Below, piece after piece: positions 44,828 to 53,841 of a DNA stretch of 64,000 bases; position 1 is the first letter of the stretch, and every line of letters begins with the position of its first letter. Both the position numbers and the translations under genes were made by a program. The notes below the pieces were generated by a model, which was not told the origin of the DNA, ran no database searches, and saw only the letters and a list, made by a program, of their open reading frames with translations. Source of the stretch: UMGS1370 sp046957575 (GTDB lineage Bacteria; Bacillota; Clostridia; Lachnospirales; Lachnospiraceae); NCBI GenBank assembly GCA_046957575.1, contig JBKUOG010000005.1, forward strand, positions 1 through 64,000, written 5' to 3'.

Positions 44828-45133
44828 TTACCTCCACAAACTCACTGCGCTGATTACCGCCAGCAGGGTAAGAGCGGTTCCTAAAAGAAACAAAAGGATC
44901 CCGCTTACTTTTTTCTTTTTGTTTCGGCCGCTCTGACTGATTCGGAAATAACCATTTACATAATTTAAAATCGCTGCCAATACAAAAATTATGGGAAACA
45001 GGGTCAGATGTCCGTTGGGATTTAAAAAGGAAATCACTGCAAGCACTACCACTGCAAGGCCAATCACAATATGTATCAAATCCAAAATGAAGCTGCTGTT
45101 TCTGGACAGCTTTTTCCCTGACTGACTGTGCAT
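44828..45133 (-). CDS. small integral membrane protein of unknown function
   Basis: A 101-residue protein with three hydrophobic segments (about 17-37, 45-62, 76-98) and a basic loop RNKKKK between the second and third. I do not recognise a characterised function. The ATG at 45133 directly abuts the argF stop, and its GGAGG lies inside the argF end, so it is translated from the argF-birA-mutY transcript. Confidence 0.7.
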   Translation of the reverse strand: MHSQSGKKLSRNSSFILDLIHIVIGLAVVVLAVISFLNPNGHLTLFPIIFVLAAILNYVNGYFRISQSGRNKKKKVSGILLFLLGTALTLLAVISAVSLWR

Positions 45134-46126
45134 TTATACGCCTCCTAACGTTGCAGCCATCACTGCTTTAATGGTATGCATGCGGTTTTCTGCCTCTTCA
45201 AACACTTTAGAACAGCTGCTCTCAAATACTTCATCTGTCACTTCCATATCCTGGATGCCAAACCGTTCTCCCATCTCTTTTCCAATTCCGGTCTTTAAAT
45301 CATGGAAAGCCGGCAGGCAGTGAAGGAAAATAGCGTTTTCTCCTGCATTATTCATCACATCCATCGTAACCTTGTAAGGAGACAACTCCCGAATCCGTTT
45401 TTCCCAGACTTCATCCGGCTCTCCCATAGATACCCAGACATCTGTATACACAACATCTGCGCCCCTGGTTCCCTTTGTCACATCTTCTGTCAGAGTAATG
45501 CTTCCTCCGGAGATTTCTGCATATTCCCGGCATTCTTTTACCAGCTGCTCATTGGGAAAATACTCATTGGGCGCACAGGCCACAAAGTCCATTCCCATCT
45601 TACTGCAGGCGATCATCAGCGAATTCCCCATATTATAGCGGGCGTCTCCCATATATACCAGCCGGAGTCCTTTTAATGTTCCAAAATGCTCCCGAATGGT
45701 GAGAAAATCCGCCAGCATCTGGGTGGGATGGTATTCGTTGGTCAGTCCGTTCCAGACCGGAACACCTGCGTATTTTGCCAGTTCCTCCACAATCTCCTGT
45801 CCATATCCCCGGTATTCGATGCCTTCATACATGCGTCCCAATACTCTGGCTGTATCCGCAATGCTTTCTTTTTTTCCGATCTGGCTGGCCTTGGGATCTA
45901 AGTAGGTAGAGCCCATCCCCAAATCGTGAGCCGCCACTTCAAAGGAACATCTGGTCCTGGTGCTGGTCTTTTCAAAAATCAGGGCCACGTTCTTTCCCCG
46001 CAATGTATCCATGGGAAGTCCCCTCTTCTTTTTATCTTTTAATTCCGCAGCCAGATCCAGTAAATAAGTAATCTCTTCTGCTGTATAATCTTTCAGTGTT
46101 AGAAAATGTCTTCCTTTTAAGTCCAT
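45134..46126 (-). CDS. argF: ornithine carbamoyltransferase
   Basis: Forms citrulline from ornithine and carbamoyl phosphate. The 330-residue protein has the carbamoyl-phosphate motif STRTR (55-59), the ornithine loop DVWVSMGEPDE (229-239) and HCLPAFHD (269-276). The length and the HCLPAF ending fit OTC rather than aspartate carbamoyltransferase. It could work anabolically or in arginine catabolism (arcB); no arcA, arcC or other arg gene is adjacent. carB in this window would supply its substrate. Confidence 0.93.
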   Translation of the reverse strand: MDLKGRHFLTLKDYTAEEITYLLDLAAELKDKKKRGLPMDTLRGKNVALIFEKTSTRTRCSFEVAAHDLGMGSTYLDPKASQIGKKESIADTARVLGRMYEGIEYRGYGQEIVEELAKYAGVPVWNGLTNEYHPTQMLADFLTIREHFGTLKGLRLVYMGDARYNMGNSLMIACSKMGMDFVACAPNEYFPNEQLVKECREYAEISGGSITLTEDVTKGTRGADVVYTDVWVSMGEPDEVWEKRIRELSPYKVTMDVMNNAGENAIFLHCLPAFHDLKTGIGKEMGERFGIQDMEVTDEVFESSCSKVFEEAENRMHTIKAVMAATLGGV

Positions 46127-46168
46127 CTCTGCTCTCCCCTTTTATATCTGATTTTTAGTATTAAAATA

Positions 46169-47320
46169 CTATATCAGCAAACGGCTGTCAAGTGCGCCCA
46201 GTCCTTTTTGAACTTCTTTTATCAGCTCTTCTGATGTATAAATATGAAGTCTTTTCAGTCTTAACTTTTTTGCCATTTCTTCCAGAACTGCCAGATACAG
46301 TTCTTTATAATTCCAGTTCTCTTTTAACTTCAGTTTTACAGCCAGGTGCGGAAAAATCTGTTCTGTAAACGGACGGTATCCTTCTAAATGTTCCCAGTCC
46401 TCTTCTTTTAAAATCGGGCGGATATACAGCTTCAGCAGTTCCAGTTCTGACAGCATCCTGTCAAAATAATAGGCTTCTGTGCCAGGCGCGTCAATATAAT
46501 AATGTTTTCCACAGAGTCCGTACAGCAGTCTCATGGCGTCATAATATCCCAAAAGCATGTTTTTTTGCGCTTTCTTTTTGCTGAAATCCAGGATTCCTCC
46601 CAGATCCTGTCTCGGCGCTATCCGGTACAATCTTACGTCTTCCGGGATTTCCAAAAATCGCTCACTGTCTCTTCCAAGCCCGTAAATACGAAGAACCAGA
46701 ATATCCTTATACCCTGCTTCCAGCAACGGATCGATGGGCACATTGTCTACGCTTCCTCCATCCACATACCGCTTTCCTCCCAGTTTTTCATTTTTAAAAG
46801 CCAGGAAGTAAGCGCTGGCAAGCAGCATGTCTCCAATCTGTCCCTGAGGAAGCTTTTTTACATCTGCCACTATCTTCTTACGGTCGGAAAGGGAATAAGT
46901 AACCACAAACAGATCCCGTCGGGAACTGCGTATCTTTTCTTCATCCACTGTGTCCATAATCAGATTCCGCAAAGGGGTAATATCCAGTCCTCCCTCTGTG
47001 AGAATCCTCTTCATAGTGCCTAAAATCTCCTGAAGATTCTGCGATTTGAAACTGGAAGACATTATTTTCCCCATCTGTACATCATCCACATCCATAACCT
47101 GGGAGTAGGTAATATTTTCCCAGATATACTCTGCCTTTTCCAGTTCGTCCATACACATCAGCGCACCGTTTAGCGCACCTACTGAAGCGCCAGAAATGCC
47201 TTTTATCCTTACCTTGTTCTCCTGCAAAGCTTTCCATGCCCCGATCTGATACGCTCCTCTGGCTCCTCCGCCCTCTAAAACAATGCCATATTCTTTTGAA
47301 ATGTCAATCTGAAGTTCCAT
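46169..47320 (-). CDS. patatin-like phospholipase family protein
   Basis: A 383-residue lipid acyl hydrolase: oxyanion loop LEGGGARGAYQIGAWKAL, nucleophile ISGASVGALNGALM (GxSxG) and dyad Asp in KRYVDGGSVDNVPIDPLL. There is no signal peptide. The C-terminal 150 residues are charged and not recognised. It lies behind a terminator hairpin following the SPFH gene, so it is probably transcribed separately. Confidence 0.88.
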   Translation of the reverse strand: MELQIDISKEYGIVLEGGGARGAYQIGAWKALQENKVRIKGISGASVGALNGALMCMDELEKAEYIWENITYSQVMDVDDVQMGKIMSSSFKSQNLQEILGTMKRILTEGGLDITPLRNLIMDTVDEEKIRSSRRDLFVVTYSLSDRKKIVADVKKLPQGQIGDMLLASAYFLAFKNEKLGGKRYVDGGSVDNVPIDPLLEAGYKDILVLRIYGLGRDSERFLEIPEDVRLYRIAPRQDLGGILDFSKKKAQKNMLLGYYDAMRLLYGLCGKHYYIDAPGTEAYYFDRMLSELELLKLYIRPILKEEDWEHLEGYRPFTEQIFPHLAVKLKLKENWNYKELYLAVLEEMAKKLRLKRLHIYTSEELIKEVQKGLGALDSRLLI

Positions 47321-47352
47321 GGGTCCTCCGCCTGCGATTTTGAAAAAGAAAG

Positions 47353-47417
47353 CTGCCGCAAAACGAAAGTGCCGGATATTTTTCCTGAAATGTCCGCCCT
47401 ATTTCATTTTGCGGCAG
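47353..47417 (-). terminator. terminator downstream of the SPFH gene
   Basis: The perfect 11-bp outer arms CTGCCGCAAAA/TTTTGCGGCAG (47353-47363, 47407-47417) continue into inner pairing (CCGGATATTT/AAATGTCCG). CTTTCTTTTTC follows on the minus strand. Confidence 0.75.
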
Positions 47418-47446
47418 TTGATGCCATCCTCAATTGTATCTGGAGA

Positions 47447-48388
47447 CTACCTCACTCCTTCTCCGTCTGTCTTCTTCGCAATCTCAGATATGGAGGTAAC
47501 CAGTCCTGCCAGCCCCTGAATCTCAGATGGAATAATAATCTTTGTAGCACGTCCGTTGGCAGCTGCCTGGAATGCTTCCAGACTCTTTATCTGAAGAACC
47601 GAACTGTCTGCACCTGCATCCTTAATAAATCGGATACCATCTGCCTGTGCCTGCTGAATCTTCAAAATCGCCTCCGCCTGGCCTTCTGCCTCTTTTATCC
47701 GTTTTTCCTTTTCTGCCTCTGCCCGGAGAATCGCTGCCTGCTTATCTGCCTCTGCATCCAAAATTGCGGATTCTTTCTTACCTTCTGCTACCAGAATCGT
47801 AGATTTCTTTTCACCTTCTGCACGAAGAATTTCCGCACGCCGTTCACGCTCTGCCTTCATCTCTTTCTCCATGGACTCCTGAATTGCAGCCGGAGGAATG
47901 ATGTTCTTTAACTCTACGCGGTTTACCTTGATACCCCAGGGATCGGTTGCCATATCCAGAGAAGCCCTCATTTTAGCATTGACTGTCTCTCTGGAGGTGA
48001 GGGTCTGATCCAGCTCCATCTCACCAATAATATTTCTCAAGGTGGTGGCGGTCAGGTTTTCGATTGCCATAATGGGATTTTCCACACCATATGCATACAG
48101 TTTCGGATCCGTAATCTGGAAAAATACTACTGTATCAATTCTCATGGTAACATTGTCTTTGGTGATTACTGGCTGCGGCGGGAAATCTGCCACCTGCTCC
48201 TTTAAATTCACTCTCTTGGCTATCCGCTCAATAATTGGCGCCTTAAAATGAAGGCCTGTGGACCAGGTTGCCTGATATGCACCTAAACGTTCCACGATTA
48301 CGGCCTGTGCCTGCGGTACCATCTTTACACATGAAGCAAGTACTGCCAGCACAATAAGCAAAACAATAATTACTAAAATAAATCCCAT
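47447..48388 (-). CDS. SPFH/stomatin-family membrane protease-associated protein (QmcA/slipin type)
   Basis: A 313-residue protein: N-terminal membrane helix, SPFH/band-7 domain (VIVERLGAYQATWSTGLHFKAPIIERIAKRVNLKEQ, TLRNIIGEMELDQTLTSRETVN), then a long coiled coil (KEMKAERERRAEILRAEGEKKSTILVAEGKKESAILDAEA...). It forms oligomeric membrane scaffolds and pairs with the NfeD-like protein encoded immediately upstream. Confidence 0.92.
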   Translation of the reverse strand: MGFILVIIVLLIVLAVLASCVKMVPQAQAVIVERLGAYQATWSTGLHFKAPIIERIAKRVNLKEQVADFPPQPVITKDNVTMRIDTVVFFQITDPKLYAYGVENPIMAIENLTATTLRNIIGEMELDQTLTSRETVNAKMRASLDMATDPWGIKVNRVELKNIIPPAAIQESMEKEMKAERERRAEILRAEGEKKSTILVAEGKKESAILDAEADKQAAILRAEAEKEKRIKEAEGQAEAILKIQQAQADGIRFIKDAGADSSVLQIKSLEAFQAAANGRATKIIIPSEIQGLAGLVTSISEIAKKTDGEGVR

Positions 48389-48404
48389 ACTTCATCTCCT
48401 CCTG

Positions 48405-48836
48405 TCAGGATTTTGCCTCTACGATCAGCTTAACCCCCTGAATGTTTTTAACAGTTACAATCGTTCCCTCCTGGATAACCAAATCATCCTGAACGCTTCG
48501 GGCCATCCATTCCTGACCGTTAATCACTGCTGCGCCGGTAGCATTTAAGTTATCCACTTCTGCAGTCACCCTGGCCTGTTTTCCTATCAGGCTGTCTGCA
48601 TTGGTTTTTGTAATGTCTCCATTGACGTACTTTTTTGCAAATGGCCTGACTAAAACCAGCGCTGCAAAGGAAACCACCACAAAAACCGCAAGCTGGACCT
48701 CAATACTGACACTGGTGAAACTCAGAGCAAAGGCAGCCAGAGCACCTACAGCAAACCAAATCGTGGTCAAAGCCATGGTTGCTATCTCAACACCAAGCAA
48801 AATAACAAATATAACCAACCACATAACCGGTGACAT
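48405..48836 (-). CDS. NfeD-like membrane protein
   Basis: A 143-residue partner of SPFH proteins: an N-terminal half with three or four membrane helices and a C-terminal OB-fold (DSLIGKQARVTAEVDNLNATGAAVINGQEWMARSVQDDLVIQEGTIVTVKNIQGVKLIV). The gene order nfeD-SPFH with a 16-base gap is standard. Its long leader carries a folded element (48861-48994). Confidence 0.92.
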   Translation of the reverse strand: MSPVMWLVIFVILLGVEIATMALTTIWFAVGALAAFALSFTSVSIEVQLAVFVVVSFAALVLVRPFAKKYVNGDITKTNADSLIGKQARVTAEVDNLNATGAAVINGQEWMARSVQDDLVIQEGTIVTVKNIQGVKLIVEAKS

Positions 48837-48860
48837 AACTTACGCCTCCTCTTCTCTTAA

Positions 48861-48994
48861 CCATGCATCTTCCAGAACATCCAAAAGGGCGGTGCACCTT
48901 TGGATGTTCTGGAAGCGGGCACATGCGCCCTATGTCAGTGCATCCCACTGTGCCTGCAAGCCAGCTTGCACACACAGGGTATGCAGACGCATGG
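48861..48994 (-). ncRNA. multi-helix RNA element in the nfeD 5' leader
   Basis: In the mRNA sense a 9-bp closing helix (CCATGCGTC / GATGCATGG, one G-U) encloses an imperfect long hairpin (48938-48985, tip TGCAAG-CTGG-CTTGCA), a small GGGC/GCCC hairpin and a perfect 17-bp hairpin (48869-48885 / 48899-48915). The segments AGCCATGCG, CATAGGGC, CGCTTC and GAAGATG-C-ATGG recur in the three mobile 150-bp elements, but the helix arms differ. It is either a structured regulatory RNA or a diverged mobile element. Confidence 0.55.
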
Positions 48995-49008
48995 CTTATT
49001 TAGAATGT

Positions 49009-49037
49009 ATTATACCATACCAGAGGCATCAATACAA
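49009..49037 (-). promoter_or_regulatory. nfeD-SPFH promoter
   Basis: Minus-strand -35 TTGTAT (49032-49037), 17-base spacer, extended -10 TATGGTATAAT (hexamer 49009-49014). Predicted start near 49002, giving a leader of about 165 nt that includes the whole folded element. The rest of the interval up to 49144 has only weak inverted repeats near the end of the upstream methyltransferase gene. Confidence 0.75.
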
Positions 49038-49144
49038 CTATGCGGACAGCTCCAGATTCTTACATTTTCATAAACTATGGTACTCGTGTACTGTCTCACT
49101 CACTAGGGTCAAAAGGTCCAAAATCCAATATTTGGCCCCCGACA

Positions 49145-49948
49145 TCAAACTATATTAAAACTGCCAAAATTCCGGCGCTGTCTGGCTGCCTCAAACATAA
49201 GGACAGAGGCGGCGACTGCTGCGTTTAAAGATTCTACTTTTCCAAGCATGGGAATTCGGATATAGATATCTGCAAGTTCTGCAGTTTCATCAGTTAATCC
49301 ATTGGCTTCATTGCCAATTAAAAAACCGCAGGAACTTGTAAAATCTTCCTGATCGTAAGCATTGATTCCTTTTAAATGAGCGGCAAACAGGCGGATCCCC
49401 TCCTGTTTTATTTTCCTTAACGTCCCATGGAAATCTTGTGCATAGACAAAGGGCATCCGGAATGCGGATCCCATCGTGGAGCGGATCACTTTTGGATTGT
49501 AAATGTCTACAGTATGATTATCCATCACAACCCCTGTCACCCCGGCGCCTTCTCCGGCGCGAAGTATGGTTCCAAGATTGCCGGGATCCTGAATGGTTTC
49601 TAATATCATCAGACAGGCAGGGCCTTTTTGCAGCACCTCTTCCAGGCTGTAATGCCGTTGTTTTGCCACAGCCAGAACTCCCTGTGGAGTCTGGGTATCC
49701 GCCATGGCTTTCATCACGCTGTCTGTCACTGTTTCCAGACGGCATGACGCAAGCGGTCCCAGACTGTCTCTCCCAAATTCATTTAAAAACCTATCTGTCA
49801 CATAGAGAGCACAGACTTCCTGTGGATTTAACTCCCGGCAGATCCGAAGCCCCTCTGCCACATACTTATCTTCTTCTCTTCTGGCTTTTCCCTTTTTCAC
49901 CAGATTCTGGACGTATTTTACCTGGTCATTTTTTGTACTGACAATCAT
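49145..49948 (-). CDS. TrmH/SpoU-family RNA 2'-O-methyltransferase
   Basis: A 267-residue SPOUT methylase: substrate-binding N-terminus (KNDQVKYVQNLVKKGKARREEDKYVAEGLRICREL), motif 1 ETIQDPGNLGTILRAGEGAGVTGVVMDN, motif 2 LIGNEANGLTDE and motif 3 IPMLGKVESLNAAVAASVLMFEA. It methylates a ribose in rRNA or tRNA; the exact site is unknown. The stop of nadE overlaps its ribosome-site region. Confidence 0.92.
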   Translation of the reverse strand: MIVSTKNDQVKYVQNLVKKGKARREEDKYVAEGLRICRELNPQEVCALYVTDRFLNEFGRDSLGPLASCRLETVTDSVMKAMADTQTPQGVLAVAKQRHYSLEEVLQKGPACLMILETIQDPGNLGTILRAGEGAGVTGVVMDNHTVDIYNPKVIRSTMGSAFRMPFVYAQDFHGTLRKIKQEGIRLFAAHLKGINAYDQEDFTSSCGFLIGNEANGLTDETAELADIYIRIPMLGKVESLNAAVAASVLMFEAARQRRNFGSFNIV

Positions 49949-49949
49949 C

Positions 49950-51881
49950 TTATTCTGTAATCCTCTCTAAATCCTCCAGCCAAATTCTTGCGGACGCATC
50001 GCTGGGCATACGCCAATCGCCTCTGGGGGACAAGCCTGCGGAACCCACTTTCGGCCCGTCGGGCAGGCAGGAACGCTTAAACTGCTGACTGAAAAATCTT
50101 CTGTAAAATGTCTTCAGCCATTTTAGTATAATTTCCTTCTCATATTGTCCTTGGAATGCCTGACAAGCCATGCGGTAAATCTTAGACGGCCGATAGCCAA
50201 ACCGCAGCACATAATACAGGAAGAAATCATGGAGTTCGTAAGGACCTACCAAATCTTCTGTTTTCTGGGCGATTTCCCCCTCTTTTGGCGGAAGCAGTTC
50301 CGGACTGACCGGCGTATCCAGCACGTCCAGCAGCACTTCTGAAAGCCGTTCCTGTCCGCAGGTATCTGCATAATAGCGGACCAGATGGCGGACCAGCGTT
50401 TTTGGCACAGAAGCATTTACTCCATACATGGACATATGATCTCCATTATAAGTAGCCCAGCCCAGCGCCAGTTCCGACATATCTCCTGTACCAATTACCA
50501 TGGCATTCATATCATTGGCAATGTCCATTAATACCTGAGTTCTCTCTCTTGCCTGGCTGTTTTCATACGTAACATCGTGTTTTTCAGGGTCATGACCGAT
50601 ATCACGAAAATGCAGGGAAACCGCCTCTTTAATCACTACTTCCCGAAGATCGGTTCCTACTGCTTTTGCCATCATGCATGCATTTTGGTATGTTCTGTCT
50701 GTTGTTCCAAAACAAGGCATGGTAATACAGTGAATCTGGTTTCGGGAAAGTCCCAGCATATCAAAAGCCTTTGCGCAAACCAATAACGCCAGGGTTGAAT
50801 CCAGCCCGCCGGACAGACCGATTACAGCATGGGTACTGCCTGTGTGACAAAGCCGTTTTTTTAATCCCATTGCCTGAATCATAAAGATTTCTTCACAGCG
50901 GATCGCCCTTTCTCTGTCTTCTTTCGGCACAAACGGAGACGGATCGATAAAACGTCTAATAGGTTCTGTTTCTCCATCTTTCTCTGTCTTTCTAAATGCA
51001 AATTCTACTGTCAGATGCTCCCTTGTCTCTTTCCCGGAAAAGGTATTCATTCTTCGCCTTTCCGCCTGCAGCTTTTCCAAATCCAGGTCTGCCATTATGA
51101 TTTCATTAACAAACCGTTTCGACTCCGCCAGACAGCATCCGTCTTCTGCAATGATATTTTGTCCGCCGAACACCAGATCTTGTGTCGATTCTCCCTCTCC
51201 TGCATTGGCATAAATGTAGCCGCTGAGAAGTCTGGCTGACTGGCCGCAGATTAAATCTCTTCGGTAGCGTTCTTTTCCAGCCGTCTCATCACTGGCCGAA
51301 CAGTTGACGATCACACTGGCCCCTGCCAGCCCATGGCTGATGCTGGGGGATGCAGGCGCCCACACGTCCTCGCAGATTTCTGCTGCAACTGTAAGGCCTG
51401 GCACATTTTTACACTGAAACAGCACATCTGTACCCAGCAAAACTTTTTCCCCGTAAAAATCTGTTAAATCCGGTTCTTTTTCTGCCGGTTCAAAATACCT
51501 TCCCTCAGAGAACTCCGAATAATTAGGAATATAAGTTTTGGGAATCAGTCCTAAAACTTCCCCCTCAAAAAGCGCTGCAGCCGTATTGTAAAGCTTTCCT
51601 TTATGCGCCCAGGGAAGCCCCGCAAATACCAGCATATCCAGCCCTTTAGAAGCCTCTTTCAAAACCTTTAGTTCTTTTTTTGCTTCTTCAATTAAGGAAA
51701 ACTGCAAAAATAAATCTCCGCAGGTATACCCGGTAATAGAAAGTTCCGGAAATACCAGAATTTTTACACCTTTTTCCCCGCATTCTTTCATAATCATTTC
51801 TATTTGTTCTCTGTTCCACCTGGTATCTGCAACCTTTCCTTCAGGAGTAGCAGCCGCTACCCGGATAAATCCGTCTTTCAT
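49950..51881 (-). CDS. nadE: glutamine-dependent NAD+ synthetase
   Basis: Last step of NAD synthesis from deamido-NAD. The 643-residue, two-domain enzyme has an N-terminal nitrilase-like glutaminase (FPELSITGYTCGD, a lysine region, and catalytic Cys in VAAEICEDVWAP) and a C-terminal ATP-pyrophosphatase synthetase (VIGLSGGLDSTLALLV, VIGTGDMSELALGWATYNGDHMSMYGVNASVPKTLV). Length is normal for the glutamine-dependent class. Confidence 0.95.
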   Translation of the reverse strand: MKDGFIRVAAATPEGKVADTRWNREQIEMIMKECGEKGVKILVFPELSITGYTCGDLFLQFSLIEEAKKELKVLKEASKGLDMLVFAGLPWAHKGKLYNTAAALFEGEVLGLIPKTYIPNYSEFSEGRYFEPAEKEPDLTDFYGEKVLLGTDVLFQCKNVPGLTVAAEICEDVWAPASPSISHGLAGASVIVNCSASDETAGKERYRRDLICGQSARLLSGYIYANAGEGESTQDLVFGGQNIIAEDGCCLAESKRFVNEIIMADLDLEKLQAERRRMNTFSGKETREHLTVEFAFRKTEKDGETEPIRRFIDPSPFVPKEDRERAIRCEEIFMIQAMGLKKRLCHTGSTHAVIGLSGGLDSTLALLVCAKAFDMLGLSRNQIHCITMPCFGTTDRTYQNACMMAKAVGTDLREVVIKEAVSLHFRDIGHDPEKHDVTYENSQARERTQVLMDIANDMNAMVIGTGDMSELALGWATYNGDHMSMYGVNASVPKTLVRHLVRYYADTCGQERLSEVLLDVLDTPVSPELLPPKEGEIAQKTEDLVGPYELHDFFLYYVLRFGYRPSKIYRMACQAFQGQYEKEIILKWLKTFYRRFFSQQFKRSCLPDGPKVGSAGLSPRGDWRMPSDASARIWLEDLERITE

Positions 51882-51903
51882 ATAAGTTCCCTCTCTTTCT
51901 TGG

Positions 51904-53259
51904 TTATTCTTTCCCTAAAGGCATCCATTTTCCCTTCCAGCAATATAAGACATCCATCAGCGCAGTGGTAGTCCAGGTAATCGGATAGCACAGCATAACT
52001 GCTTCAAAGCTTGGAAAAAACGGAACAATCCCATTGATGTAAATCATCCTCAAAATACACATATTGCCTACGCCAATCAGCATAGTCACCATTGTTTTTC
52101 CTGCCCCCCTAAAGGTTCCCATCAAAATCTGGTGCACCGACAAAACGCCGTAAAACGGAATCAGAAGCGACATAGTAATTTTGCCATAGCGCAGCACTTC
52201 CGGATCGCTGCTGAAAATCTGCAGCAAATCCCTGGCTTTCCAGAACAAAAAAGGACTGAGTGCCAGTGTATATACTGCACTGATAATAATACCTTGAATA
52301 ATCCCCTGCTTTACCCTTCCTTTGCTTTCTGCTCCAATATTCTGTCCTGTAAAGGTAGTGGCAGCAATACAGAAACTCTGCAGCGGAAGCATGACAAATC
52401 CATCGATTTTGCTGTACGCCCCGTATCCGGCCATAGCAGCAGACCCGTATACATTAATATTAGCCTGAACAATGACATTGGACAAGGAAATAATGGAGTG
52501 CTGGATTCCACTGGGAATCCCAATAGCCAAAATTCGTTTCATCATCCGTCTGTCAACTGCTATCTTTTTTAATTCTACCCGGTAACTGTCTTTTGTACGC
52601 ATTAATGCAGAAAATGCCAGTGCCGCTGATACCGCCTGGGCAATCACTGTTGCATATCCGACTCCGGCAATTCCCATAGAAAATCTCAGCACAAAAACCA
52701 GATCCAACACAATGTTAACCGCTGAAGAAATACACAGATAGTACAGCGGGCGTTTTGAATCCCCTACTGCTCTGAGGATTCCGGCTGACATGTTATAAAG
52801 CAGATTAAACAGGGAACCCGAAAAGAAAATGCGAAGATAAATAACTGAATTGTCTATAACATCTTTTGGCGTATCCATCCATTTCAGAATATAAGGAGAT
52901 AAAATCACTCCTAAAATACTTAGAAAAATACCTCCGATGAAACTTAAGGCAATACAGGTATGTACTGCCCAGGAAAGCTTTTTTTCATTTCCTGCCCCGT
53001 AATATTGAGAAATAATCACGCCTGCTCCAGTGGCAATCCCCATAAACATCCCGATAATCAAATTAATCAGAGAATTGCTGGAGCCCACTGCCGCCAGCGC
53101 CTGACTGCCAATAAAATTCCCTACCACAATGGAATCAACTGTATTGTAAAGTTGCTGAAATAAATTGCCAATCAAAAGCGGGAATGAAAACAGAAGGAGC
53201 TGTTTCCAGATCACCCCTTCTGTCATAAGCATGGTACTGCTTTTTTTCTCACCCTTCAT
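51904..53259 (-). CDS. MATE-family efflux transporter
   Basis: A 451-residue membrane protein with twelve hydrophobic segments in two related halves: LLFSFPLLIGNLFQQLYNTVDSIVVGNFIGSQALAAVGSSNSL and AIGIPSGIQHSIISLSNVIVQANINVYGSAAMAGYG. It belongs to the DinF/NorM-like MATE cation/H+ or Na+ antiporters. The exported compound is unknown. It is divergent from the Rrf2-type regulator gene, which could control it. Confidence 0.9.
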   Translation of the reverse strand: MKGEKKSSTMLMTEGVIWKQLLLFSFPLLIGNLFQQLYNTVDSIVVGNFIGSQALAAVGSSNSLINLIIGMFMGIATGAGVIISQYYGAGNEKKLSWAVHTCIALSFIGGIFLSILGVILSPYILKWMDTPKDVIDNSVIYLRIFFSGSLFNLLYNMSAGILRAVGDSKRPLYYLCISSAVNIVLDLVFVLRFSMGIAGVGYATVIAQAVSAALAFSALMRTKDSYRVELKKIAVDRRMMKRILAIGIPSGIQHSIISLSNVIVQANINVYGSAAMAGYGAYSKIDGFVMLPLQSFCIAATTFTGQNIGAESKGRVKQGIIQGIIISAVYTLALSPFLFWKARDLLQIFSSDPEVLRYGKITMSLLIPFYGVLSVHQILMGTFRGAGKTMVTMLIGVGNMCILRMIYINGIVPFFPSFEAVMLCYPITWTTTALMDVLYCWKGKWMPLGKE

Positions 53260-53400
53260 TCTCTTCTCCTCCCTAGCATCATGATATCACAATTTGAAAA
53301 AAAAGGAAAGGCAGATACTGCTTTACTTTCTCTTCCAAATCATGTACAATTTTATTATCATAGTAAACTGATAAGAATAATCGGAAAGGAGTCTTTCCCC

Positions 53401-53832
53401 ATGAAAATTTCGACAAAAGGGCGTTATGCCATCCGAATGATGTTAGAATTTGCCATGGCTGATGTTGAATGCACCAAATTAAATCAGGTGGCAGAGCGCC
53501 AGCAGATTTCTGTAAAATATCTGGAACAGATTGCCATGTCCCTGTCAAGAGCAGGTTTTATTAAAAGTATGAGAGGTGCCCAGGGCGGCTATCGGCTGGC
53601 CCGCGACCCAAAAGATTATACGGTAGGAGAAATCCTGCGCGTCATGGAAGGAAGCCTTGCTCCGGTTCCCTGCCTGGACGACAGTCCCAACCAGTGCGGC
53701 CGCGCCGGCGGATGCGCTGCTCTTTCTGTGTGGAAGGAACTGGCCAATGCCATCAATCAGGTAGTGGATCATGTTACACTGGCTGACTTATTAAATGAAC
53801 AGAAAGGAAAACCAGAAGAAAATCTGTTATAA
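53401..53832 (+). CDS. Rrf2-family transcriptional regulator
   Basis: A 143-residue winged-HTH protein: MKISTKGRYAIRMMLEFAMAD, QVAERQQISVKYLEQIAMSLSRAGFIKSMRGAQGGYRLARDPKDYTVGEILRVMEG. Three Cys at C-x7-C-x5-C in PCLDDSPNQCGRAGGCAAL fit the Fe-S-binding loop of IscR/NsrR-type members. AAAGGAG lies nine bases before the ATG at 53401; the 40 extra upstream codons are not conserved in form. It is followed after 9 bases by tcdA. Confidence 0.9.
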   Translation: MKISTKGRYAIRMMLEFAMADVECTKLNQVAERQQISVKYLEQIAMSLSRAGFIKSMRGAQGGYRLARDPKDYTVGEILRVMEGSLAPVPCLDDSPNQCGRAGGCAALSVWKELANAINQVVDHVTLADLLNEQKGKPEENLL

Positions 53833-53841
53833 GGAGTTTTT

